A DNA stretch of 64,000 nt, from the NCBI RefSeq assembly GCF_004127445.1, contig NZ_QEXM01000012.1, positions 124,001 through 188,000 of the forward strand, read 5' to 3'. This DNA is from Streptomyces alfalfae (GTDB lineage: Bacteria; Actinomycetota; Actinomycetes; Streptomycetales; Streptomycetaceae). Under the pieces are notes generated by a model. The model saw only the letters and a program-made list of their open reading frames with translations, searched no databases and was not told the DNA's origin. Shown one piece after another: positions 1 through 15,100 of the stretch (the stretch's first letter is position 1; the number at the start of each line of letters is the position of its first letter). Position numbers and translations under genes: made by a program.

Positions 1-3130
<3,130 letters not shown>

Positions 3131-3134
<4 letters not shown>

Positions 3135-6100
3135 CGTTGCTCCCTCGTGGCCAGCTCTGCGTCGAGCAGGTCGAGCACTTCCGCGGCGGACAGCTCTCCC
3201 GCCGCGAACCGTGCTTCCAACGTCACGATCAGGTCGTCCGGGGCTGCCGGTACGGATGGTGCGGGCGATACGGATGCTTCGGGCGCTGCGGGCGGTGGCG
3301 TGGGGGCCGGTGGCCGTGGCGGTTCCGGTGGCCGCTCACCCAGCAGCCCGTCCAGATGCTCGGCGAGCCGTTCGGCGGAGGAGAACTCGTACAGCGCCGC
3401 CGCGTTGAGCTCGACGCCCAGTTCCTCCGCGATCTGGGCGACGAAGGTCGAACCGGTGATGGAGTCGACCCCGAGGTCCGCGAAGGCCGTCGAGGCCGAC
3501 ACGTCGTCCTTCGGCACCCGCAGCGTCCTCGCCAGGCGCTCCACGAGCAGGCTCCGCAGCTCCGGACGCCGGTCACGGCCTGCGGGCGCGGCCCGTCCCG
3601 CCGTGGCGGGCCGGTCGGCCGCCTCGCCGCGAGCCGTGGGGCGCGCCGGGGTCCGCATGCCGATGACCTGCCGGTGGCGGCCCGCCCGCAGCAGCCGCAC
3701 CGCCGTGTCGAAGCAGGCGGCGCCCTCGTCGTCGTCCAGGAAGCCGAGGCCCGGGTAGTCCCGTGCGGCCTCGCCGAACGAGGCGCGCCAGGCCCCCCAG
3801 TTGACGATGCCGACGGGGAAGGCGGCGGCCGGTGCGACGGACCGGGCGAAGGCGTCGGCCGAGGTGATGCCGGCCGCGTAGGCGGCGTGGGTGCCCGCGC
3901 CGCCGAAGGAGAAGGCCTGGGCGGACGAGAAGTAGCAGAGGAAGTCGAGCGGTTCGTCCGCCACGGCTTCGTACACGTTCCGCGCGCCCGACGCCTTGAT
4001 CTCGTAGTGCGCGCGGAACTCGTCCTCGCCGAGGCCGGCGAGCGCGCCCGGCGCCCCGGTGATGCGGGTCGCGCCCGCGAACAGCACGCCGTGGATCTCG
4101 CCGAGCAGCGCCTTGGCCTCGGTGATCGCGCGCCGGGCCTGGCGCGGGTCGGTGACGTCGCCCTGGACGTAGCCGACGCGGTCGCCGTAGAGCGCCTCGC
4201 GCACCGCCGGGTCGCTCTGCGGGCGGCGTCCGACGCAGACCACCTTGGCGTCGTAGCGGTCGATGAGGTGGCGGCTGACGACGCGTCCGACGAAGCCGCT
4301 GCCGCCGACCACCACATAGGTGCCGCCGGGCCGGATGCCGGGCAGCCCCGGTGTCGCGGCCTCGGCCGGGGCCACCGGGGCGACCTCCTGCCGGTACCGC
4401 CGCCCGCCGCGCAGCGCGACCAGGTCGGCGGCCGGGGAAGCGGGTTCGCCGGCCACCAGGGCGGCCACGGCGGCACGTCCTTCGGGCGTCCGCAGGTCGG
4501 CTGCCGCCACGTCGAGGCTGCGTACGGCGAACCGGCCGGAGTCACGCGCCACGAAGTAGGCGAGCCCGGCCAGGCCCGCGCCGTGCGCGGAGCTCCGCTC
4601 ACCGGCGACCGACTGCGTGTCCTGGGTGACGACGCAGAGGTCCGTGCGCCCGCCGGCGAGCCGCTGGACGGCCTTGACGAGCCGCAGCAGCGCGAGTTCG
4701 GGCCCGGCCGAGGCGTCGTCGGCGGCCGGTCCCTGACCGCTCACGAGGAGCACCCGGTCGGGCGCGGCGCCGGTGAGGGCGAAGGCGTCGTCGAGCGGCC
4801 GCTCGGCCACGTCCGTGACGCCGCCACGCCGGAAGTGCGCGGCCAAGGCCCCCGCGAGCCCGGTCCCCGGCTCGTCGGCGGCGATCAGCACCCTGCGGGG
4901 CGCGGGTCCCGCGACGGCGGCGACGGGTGACTCCGTCCAGCGCGGCACGCTGAGCAGCCCGCCCGGCGGCACGACGGGCGCCTCGGTGGACGCGTCACCG
5001 GCTGAGGCGGAGATCTCGGCGGGCACGTGACGCTCCACGGCCCGGACGCCGTCGGCGTCCCCCGTGGGGACCCAGTGCCACTCCCCCGCGAACGGGTACG
5101 TCGGCAGCGCCACCCGCCGCGGCCGGTCATCGCCGTAGCGGGCGCTCCAGTCCACGGCGGAGCCGTCCGCCCACCGCCGCGCGACCTCGTGCGGCTCGCT
5201 GCCGCCGAGCACCGGGCGCACCCCCCTTGTGGCGAACTCGGCCAGCTGCTGCGCCAGTTCACTGACATCGCGCGCCACGAAGGCCACGCGTACGGGCCAC
5301 TCGTACCGGCCCACCTGCAAGGTGTACGCGACGTCGCGCAGCGGGCGCCCGGCCCCGGCGAGCGCGTCCCGCAGCCGTGCGGCGCTCCGCCGCAGCTGGT
5401 CCTCGGTGCGTGCCGACAGCGGTACGACGACGGGTCCTTCGGGGGCGCGGGAAGACGCGGCCCCGGCGGCGGGCGCGTACTCCTCGTACTCCTCAAGGAC
5501 GATGTGCGCGCCCGCCCCGGTGGCGCCGAACGAGCTGAGTCCCGCGCGGCGCGGCCCCTCGGGCGGCGCGGGCCACGCCTGGGTGGCGCCCTGGAGCCGG
5601 AAGGGGGTGTCGTCGAGGCCGAGCAGCGGGTTGACGGTGTCCGCGTGCAAGGTGGGGACCAGGGTGCGGTGGTGCAGTTGCAGCGCGGCCTTGGTCAGGC
5701 CGGCGACACCGGCGGCGGACTCCGCGTGCCCGATGTTGGACTTGACGGACCCGATGGCGCAGAACCCCCGGTCGTCGGTGTGCCTGCCGAAGGCGGTGGT
5801 CAGGCCCTTGATCTCGATGGGGTCGCCCAGCGAGGTGCCGGTGCCGTGCGCCTCCAGGTAGCCGATGGAGCGGGCGTCGACGCCCGCCCGGTCGAAGGCC
5901 GCGGTGATGACGGCGGCCTGGCCGACCGGGCTCGGCACGCTGAAGCCGCTCGCGGAGCCGACGTGGTTGACGGCGGTCCCGGCGATGACGGCGTAGATGT
6001 GGTCGCCGTCGGCCTCGGCGGCGGCGAGCGGCTTGATGACGACCGCGCCGACGCCCTCGGCGGACACGTAGCCGTCCCCGCCCTCGCCGAAGGAGCGGCA

Positions 6101-9100
6101 GCGGCCGTCGGACGAGTGCATGCCGACGGCGCCGTAGGTGCGGTACTTGCCGGGGTGCAGCGAGAGGTTGACGCCGCCGGCGAGGGCGACCTCGCACTCG
6201 CCGCGCCGCAGTGACTCCACGGCGAGGTGCACCGCGGTGAGGGAGGACGAGCACAGGGTGTCCACCGTCATGCTCGGGCCGTGGAAGTCGCAGACGAAGG
6301 AGACGCGGTTGGCGATCTGCCCCTGGTTGAGGGCCAGCGGCACCGGAGCGGACGCCTCGGCGGCGACCAGCGTGTAGTCCTTGTGCATGGCCCCGGCGAA
6401 CACGCCGACCGCGCGCCGCCGGTCCGGGCCCTTGGCCTCGGCGAGGCCGGCGGGGGTGTACCCGGCGTCCTCGATCGCCTCCCAGCAGGTGCGCAGGAAC
6501 CAGCGCTCCTGCGGGTCGGTGATCTCGGCCTCGGGGCGGGAGATCCGGAAGAAGTCGGCGTCGAAGCGGCCGACGTCGTCGAGGAAGCCGCCCCAGCGCG
6601 AACCGTCCCCCTCCCCCGGCGTCCAGCGCCGCGCGGGCACCTCGGAGACGCTGTCCCTGCCGTCCTTCAGGTTCGCCCAGAACGCGGCGAGGTCATCCGC
6701 GCCGGGGTAGTGCCCCGCCATGCCGACGATCGCGAAGCGTTCGGCGCCCGCGGTCGGCAGGCGGCGCCGCTTCAGGCGGGGGCGGTCCAGCGGCTCGCGG
6801 CGTCCGGACGCCGCCGTGTCGTCCCGCCCGGCGAGGACGGCGTGGGCGTTGGTGCCGCCGTCGGCGAAGCTGGAGACGGCGGCGACGAGCGGGGCGTCGG
6901 GCCAGGGGACGAGCGAGCGCTCGAAGCGCAGCGGCGTCGCGGCGAGGTCGAAGTGCTTGAGGGGCTGCTGCCCGCTGAGGAAGGGCACGATGGCGCGGTT
7001 GCGGAGCATCAGGACGGTCTTGATGACCCCGGCGATGCCCTCGGCGCACTGCGGGTGGCCGATGTTGGGCTTGACGGAGCCGAGCAAGCAGGGCGTGTCG
7101 GAGCCGTCGCGGTAGACGGCCGCGATGGCCTTCAGCTCGATCAGGTCCGGGATCTGCGAGCCCGCCGCGTTGGTCTCGATGTACGTGACGTCGTCGGCGG
7201 CGACCCCCGACCGCGCGAGGGCGCGGGCCATGACGCCGCGCTGGGCAGCGGGGTTGGGGGTGGCGGGGCCCGCGGTCCTGCCGTCGTTGTTGACGGCCAC
7301 CGACTTGAGCACCGCGTGCACGCGGTCGCCGTCCGCCTCGGCCGCGGCGAGCGGCTTGAGCAGGAGGACGCCGACGCCCTCGGCGGGTGTGAAGCCGCGG
7401 GCCCGGCGGTCGAAGACGTGGAACTCCGTGCCGGTGTTGAGCAGCCCCCGCCGGTCGAACAGGCGGTGCCCGCCGGCGTCGGGCAGCAGCGTGATGCCGG
7501 CGACCACGGCCGCCTCGATGTCGCCGGAGCGCAGGGCCTGGGCGGCGTGGTGCAGGGCGACGAGCGCGGAGGAGCACGCGGTGTCGACGACGGTGCTGGG
7601 GCCGCGCAGGTCGAAGTGGTGCGACAGGTTGGCGGCCAGGTAGTTCTGGCCGACGGCGACCACGGGGTTGCGGCTGCGGGCGAGGGTCGCCTCGTCGGGG
7701 GCGTGCCGGGTGCGTCCGCCCACGTACACGCCGATGTCGCGTCCCTTCACCTCCTCGGGGGTGCGGCCCGCGTCGCAGAGCGCGAACAGCGTCTCTTCGA
7801 GAAGCAGCAGCGCCTGCGGGTCCATCGCGGCGGCGTCGGCGCCGGAGAGGTGGAAGTGGCCGGGGTCGAACCCGTCGAGGTCGAGGAGCCCCGCGGTGTA
7901 CCCGGTCGCGCTCCCCCACCGCTTCGCGGGCACGGGGGCGATCGCCGAACGGCCCTCGCTGAGCAGCCGCCAGTAGGCGTCGAGGTCCGGGGCGCCGGGG
8001 AAGCGTCCTGACATGCCGACCACGGCGATGTCGTACGGGGAGTCGGCGGGCACCGACGCCCGGTGGCGCGCGGCGGGCACGGCGGCGGTGACCGGGGGCG
8101 CGGCGGCGGTGGCCGGGGCCAGGGCCACCCCCCGCGCGGTCGCGGTCGCCGGACCCGTGGACACGGACGCCGCGCCCGACATCACGGACTCCGCACCCGG
8201 GGTCGCGGTCGCCCCGGCCGGGTCGCCGAAGGCGGCCGCGAGGGCCGGTCCGTGGTGGTCGCCGAGCCAGCCGACGAAGGACTCCACGGTGGGGTGGTCC
8301 ACGAGGACCGAGGGGTCGAGGTCGACGTCCAGTTCGGCGCCGACCTTGCGCAGGATCTCGACCATCATGATCGAGTCGGTGCCGTAGTCGGAGATCGGCA
8401 CGTCGGCGGCGAGACGGCCGCGGTCGAAGCCCGACTCGTCGGCGAGCAGCCCGAGAAGCCATGCCTCGGCCCGCTCGGCGGCTCCCGTACCGCTCGCCGC
8501 GTGCGGCGCGGGCACGGGAGCCGCGGCCCTGGGCGTCCCCGGTGCCTTCGCGCGTCCGGCCCGCAGCGCGTCCGGCGTCCACTCCGGGGCGACGATCGCC
8601 GGCAGGACGACGGGGCCCGCCCCGGTGGACAGCACGTGGTCGAGCAGCCGCAGGCCCTCCGCCTCGGAGAGGTCGCCGAGGCCGGTGGCGAGATAGCCGG
8701 GCCCCGGGCGTTCGCTGCCCATGCCGACGCCCCGCCAGCTCGGCCAGGCCACGCTCACCACGGGGAGTCCGTGGGGCGCGCGGCGGGCGACGGCGTCCAG
8801 GTGGGCGTTGGCCATCGCGTAGTCGCTCTGCCCCACCGCGGCGGCGGGGACCATCGAGGCGACCGAGGAGAACAGCACGCAGAACCGCAGCGGATCACCG
8901 GCCAGGGCGTCGAGAAGGGCGTCGAGTCCGGCGACCTTCGGGGCGAGCACCGCGCGCACGGCTTCGACCGGCTTCCGCACGAAGGCGAGGTTGTCCCGGT
9001 CCACGAGCCCGGCGGCGTGCAGCATGCCGCCGACGGGACCGAACTCCCGGCGGATCGCGTCCACGGCGGTGCGAACGGCGGCGGCGTCCTCGCCCAGGGG

Positions 9101-12100
9101 CAGCGAGAGGACCCGCAGCCGGACCCCGTCACGCTCCAGGGCGCGCAGCCCGTCGAGCTTGCGGCCGAGCGCCGTGTCGACGCCGTGCAGGTCCCACTCC
9201 GCGCGCGGCGGCAGCTGCTCGCGTCCGGTGAGGACGAGGGTCCGCGCGCCCCACTCCGTGACGGCGTGCCGGGCGAGGGCGAGGCCGATGCCGCGGGTGC
9301 CGCCGGTGATGAGCAGCGGCTCGTCCGCGGGGAAGGCGACCGGCGCCCCGGGGGTGGCGGGCAGCGCTTCGAGCACGGCTCGCTGCCGGGTCCCGTGCCG
9401 GTAGGTGACCTCGGAGTCCTCGCCGCCCTCGGCGAGTTCGCGCGCCACGAGGCCCGGCAGGTCCGGGTCCGCCGGGTCGGCCTCCAGGTAGCGGGAGCGG
9501 ACGCGCCCGTACTCGCTCTGCAGCATCCGGTAGAGCCCGGCGCGGGCGTCGCCGTCGCCGACGCCGAGCAGCAGCGCCTCGCGCCCGGTCATGCGCTGGA
9601 GCACCGGCAGCCAGTCGGTGAGATCGAGGCCGCCGAGGTCGACCAGCGCGTCGAAGCCGTCGTGCACGTCGGCCGCGGAGGTGATCAGCCGGCCGCCGGG
9701 CAGGGCGTCGGCGAGCCGGGCCGCGTGCCGACCCGTCCCGATGACGGCCACGGCCGCCGGTCCCCGGCCCGCGAGGGCGGGAGCGGGCTCCCACCGCCGT
9801 ACGAGCAGACGCGTGCCCTCGGGCGGTGCCGCCTCGGCAGGGCCCCGGCGGGCGACGAAGACCTCGCCGAAGGCGTCCGGCTCGGCGACCGGCCGCCACA
9901 CCTCGCCGTAGCCGGCGCCGTGCAGCACCTCCTGCCAGCGGGGTGCGGACAGGAGCGGCGCGCCGGGCAGCCGTACGTCCTCGTCGTCGTAGAGCCACCA
10001 GCCGTCGAGCAGCCCGAAGGTGAGGGTCAGGACGGCGGACTTGCGGGTGACCTCGTTGACGACGAGGACGCCGCCGGGGCGCAGCGCCGCGGCGAGGTTG
10101 CGCAGGACGGCGCGGATGTCGCGGGTGGCGTGGAGGACGTTGGTCGCCACGATGACGTCGCAGTCGCCGCCGGTGAGCCGTTCGCCGGCGCCGGGCACGG
10201 TCACGTCCCAGCGGCCGTAGCGCAGGTGGTCCCTGCCGGGCCCGAAGCGGCGCTCGGCCTGGTCGAGGAAGGCCGGGGAGAGGTCGGTGTACCAGTACTC
10301 CACGCGGTCGGCGCAGTCGTCGATGCGGGGCAGGACGACGGCGGTGGTGCCGCCGGTGCCCGCGCCGACCTCGGCCACGCGGACGGTCGCCGACGGGTCG
10401 CGGTCGAGGCGTTCGCGCACCGCCGCCGCGGTCACCTCGGCGACCACGTCGTTGAGGCGGTCGGCGACGGCGTTGCCCTGGTAGACCGCGGTGAGCCTGG
10501 CCATGGAGCCGCCGGGGAAGAGCACGTCGGTCGCGGGCACGGCGCCGGACAGGATGTCGGGGAGCCGTTCCACGCAGTCCTGGACGAGGGAGAGCTGCGC
10601 GTCCCAGTACGGGTCCTCCGCGAAGCGCTCGCGCACGGCCGTCCACGTGAGGCCGTGCCCCGGGGGCCGCTCGTCCACGAGTTCCAGGACGTCGCCGTGG
10701 TGGCGCGTCAGGCCGGCGGCGGTCAGCAGCCGGGCGGCCTCGTCGAGCCAGCGCCGGTACTTGCCCACGACGCCGAGGCGCCGCGCGATCCCGTCCAGGG
10801 ACTCGGCGCGGGCCTCCGCGAAGACGCCGGACGCGCGCAGGCGGAGCAGCACCTGGGAGGCGATCAGGCGGTCCAGCTCCTCGGCGGGGAGCGCGGCGGG
10901 CGCGGGAGCGGGCGGGATGACGGCGTGCTGCCGTACGCGGTCGAGCCCGGTGCCGGTGGCGGTGGTGCCGGCGTCGCCCGTGCCGCTGTCCGTGCCGCTG
11001 CCGGTGGGCCGGGCCGAGCTGCCGGCGTCCGTGCCGCTGTCCGGGCCGGTGGGCCTCGCTGAGCTGCCGGCGGGCCCGAACGCGTCCGGGAAGCGGGCCG
11101 CGAGGTGGGCGGCCAGCTCGCGGACGGTGGTGTACTCGAAGAGCAGCGTGGGCTCCAGCTCCTGCCCCACCACGTCCCGCACGGCTTCGACCAGGCCGAG
11201 GACCTGCGCGGACTCCAGGCCGAGTTCGTAGTACCCGGCGGTCGGGGAGACCGACCGCGGGTCCGTGCCGAGGCGTTCGGCGAGGAGCCTGCGCAGGAAG
11301 TCCTCGACGTGGCCCGCCTCGGGCGCGGCGGCCGGGACCTGGACGGCGGACCGCGCCACGGTGGACGGTCCCGACACGGCCTTGCTGGACAGCTCCGACA
11401 GCTCCGCCACCTGACGTCCCTGGGGGTCGAAGAAGTCCACGGAGAACCGGGCGACCTCGCCCCTGCGGCTCACCGAGGCGCGCCGCACCCGTGCCGTGCA
11501 CGCCCCGGTCAGCGGCCCCGCCGTGCGGAAGGAACCGATGTGCAGCGGCAGGAAAGCCTGCCCGCCGGTGTCGAGCAGCGACCCGGCCGCGACCGCGCCG
11601 GCGAGCAGCAGGGCGGGGTGGACGACGAAGTCGCCGCCCGGGGCGTCGAGTTCGGCCGTCAGCCGCTCGTCGTCGACGCGGACGAGACCGTCGGCGCGCG
11701 CCGCGCCGCTGTAGTGCTGGCCGTTGCCGCGGTCCCTGGCGTAGGTGTCGGCGAGCGGGGCCGGTGTGCCGTGCGGGTGGCCGTCGAGCCGTTCGCGGAA
11801 GCCGGGGGCGTCGGTGAGGACCACCTCGGCCGTGGCGTAGGGTTCGCCGTCGGTCACCGTGACGTGCCAGCGTCCTTCCCCGGCCGGGGCGCAGCGGACC
11901 TCGGCGGTCACGGGCCCGTCGGTCACGTCGAGCGGGCGCAGCGCGGTGAGGTCGCGGACCGTCAGCCGTTCGACGGGGTGCCCGTGGTCGCGGAAGGCCT
12001 TGGCGATGAGGTCGGGGTAGGCGAGGGCGGGCAGCAGCGAGCGGCCCTGGACGCGGTGTCCCGCGATGACGGGGGTCTCGGTGGAGAGCACCACCTCGGC

Positions 12101-15100
12101 GTGGGGCGCGGCGGCGGGCGTCCGCCGCACGGCGTCCGCGGCGGGCAGCCAGCAGCGCTCTTCGGCGAAGGGGTAGCCGGGCAGGGAGACGCGGGGGCCG
12201 CCGGGCCAGTCGACGTGGGCGCCGCGCACCCAGGCCGCGGCGAGTTCGGGCGCGGTGCGGCCGGTGGCCGGTGCGGCGGAGCGGCTCGCGGTGCCGGTCA
12301 GGACACGCGGCGAGCCGCCCGCGAGGTGGTCCTCCAGGGCGTCGGCGAGGTCGTCCACGCCGTCGAAGACCACGGCGGCACGGTGCGCCATCGGCTCGCG
12401 GGTCTGGAGCGTCGCGGCGACCGCGGCCGGGTCGGCGTCCCGCCCCTCGCCGCGCAGGAACTCGGCCATGCGCGCGGTGTGTTCGCTGAGCCGGTCGGCG
12501 TCCCGCGCGGAGAGCACGCACACGTACGGCGGCTCCTGCGCGGGCGGCTGCGTCGGGGACACGTACTCCTCCAGGATCACGTGGGCGTTGCTGCCGCCCG
12601 CGCCGAACGCGCTGATTCCGGCGGTGCGGGGCAGGGTGCGGCCCGCGGCGTCGACGCGCGGCGTCCACGGCGCCGGCTCGCGCTGCAGGCGGAAGGGGGT
12701 GGCGTCCAGGTCGAGGTGCGGGTTGAGGCGTTCGGCGTGCAGGGAGGGCACCAGCTCCTGGTGGCGCAGTTGCAGCAGGACCTTGGTGAGGGCGGCCATG
12801 CCCGCGGCGGACTCGGCGTGCCCGATGGTGGATTTCACCGAGCCGATGGGGATGCGTACGTCCGTCAGATCGTGGCCCTGGAAGGCGCGGGCCAGGCCGG
12901 TGATCTCCACCGGGTCGCCGAGCGAGGTGCCGGTGCCGTGCGCCTCCAGGTAGTCGAGGTCCGCGGGGGCCAGGCCCGCCCGGTCGAGCGCGTCGCCGAT
13001 CAGGACGCCCTGCGCCCTGGGGTTGGGCACGCTGAAGCCCTTGCCGGCGCCGCCGTGGTTGACGGCCGTCGACCTGACCACCGCGAGGACGCGGTCGCCG
13101 TCGGCCTCCGCCGCCGAGCGGCGCTTGAGCAGCACGGCCCCCGACCCCTCGGCGGGCACGTAGCCGTCGCCGCCCTCGCCGAAGCTGCGGCACCGGCCGT
13201 CCGTGGAGAGGAACCCGCCCTTGGCGAGCTGGAGGTACTTGAGCGGGTGGCTGGAGACGTTGACCCCGCCCGCCACGGCGACCTCGCAGTCGCCGTCCCT
13301 GATCGCCCGGCAGGCGAGGTGCAGGGCGGTGAGCGAGGACGAGCACATGGTGTCGAGGGCGATGCTGGGGCCGTCGAAGTCGAAGAAGTACGAGACGCGG
13401 TTGGCGACCGAGGCGTACGAGGACGAGGTGGCCGCGCCGGTGCCGCGCAGCGCCTCGTCGACGCCGTAGAGCTGGTAGTGGCCGTACATCAGGCCGACGA
13501 AGACGCCGGTGCGGGTCTTCGCGCGGGCCAGGGCCGCGCGCGAGGTGCCCGCGTCCTCCAGGAGGTGCCACACCGTCTGGAGGAAGATCCGCTCCTGCGG
13601 GTCGATGTGCTCCGCCTCCACCTGGGACATGCGGAAGAACATCGGGTCGAAGGAGGCGACGTCGGAGAGCCAGCCGCCCCACTTGCCGTACGTCTTGCCG
13701 GGGGCCGTGCGGTCGGAGTCGTAGAACCGGTCGTGGTCCCACCGGTCCTCGGGGACCTCCGTCACGCAGTCCCTGCCGTCCCGCAGGTTGCGCCAGAACT
13801 GACCGAGGTCGTCGGCCTGCGGGTAACGGCCCGCCACACCCACGATCACGATCTCGTCGTCGTCCCGTGCGGGGCGGAGCGGGGCGGGCAAGGTGGCGTG
13901 AACGGCGGGTGCGGGGGTGACGGCGGCTTCCCGTACGCGGTCCGCGCCGTCCCCGGCGTCCGCGCCGTTCCCCTCGGGTGCGAGGAGAGCGCGCGCCTCG
14001 GCCGGGTGGTGTGCGACCAGGAAGTCGGCCAGCTCGCCGATGGTCAGGTACTCGAAGAACAGCGTCTTGGAGAGCGGCCCGAAGCGTTCCTCCAGGGAGC
14101 GGGTGAGGCTCAGGACGAGGAGCGAGTCGACGCCGTAGTGGTCGAAGGCCTCGTCCTCGGCGACGTCCTCCAGGGCCATCTTCAGCTCATCGGCGAGGAG
14201 TTCACGCAGGTAGGCGACCATGGGCGCGCGCAGATCGCCGCCGTCCGCGGCCTCGACGGCGTCGGCCCGGGGGCCCCCGGTTCCGGCCCGGCGCGGCTCC
14301 GTGGTCCCGCGCCGCTCCGTCGTTCCGCGCAGCGCCTCGGTGATCCGCGCGCGGTCGCCCGTGGTCAGCAGGAGGCGGGAGGCGTCGCCGCGCAGGGCGG
14401 CCTCCAGGGCGTCGAGCGCGGCCCCCGAGGGCAGCGGCTCCATGCCGAACTCGCGCCGCATGGCCTCGCGGGCACCGGCGTCGAGCGTCATGCCGCCGTC
14501 GCGCCACAGCGACCAGTCGACGGTGAGGCCGCCGCCGGGACGCCGCTCCAGGTAGTGGCCGAGGAAGCTGTTGGCGTAGGCGTAGTCGGTCTGGCCGACG
14601 TTGCCGAAGACCGCGGCCGTCGAGCCGAACGCGACGAAGTAGTCGGGGGCGTCCGCCCGGGTCGCCTCGTCGAGGTGGACCAGGCCGTGCGCCTTGGGCG
14701 CGAGCACCGCGTCGGCGTCGTCGCGGCTCTTGTGCAGGGCGAGCCCGTCCCGCAGCGTTCCGGCCGCGTGCACCACTCCGGCGATGCGCCCGAACCGGCG
14801 CCTGGCCTCGGCCACCGCACGTTCGACGTCCTCGCGCACGCTCACATCGGCCCGGACGTGCAGCCAGCCCTCCGGCAGCGGTTCCGCGGGGGCGGACCGG
14901 CCGATCAGGACGACTCCGGCGCCGGGGTGCCGGGCGATCCGCTCGGCGACCAGCATGCCGAGCTTCCCGGCGCCGCCCGTGACGAGGTGCGCCCCGGCCG
15001 CGGCCAGGGGCGAGGCCCCGGCGCGGGGAAGCGCGGCCTCGCGCCAGGCGCGCACGAGCCTGCGGCGCCCGTCGTGGCGTACCTCCGGTGCGGCGCCGGG

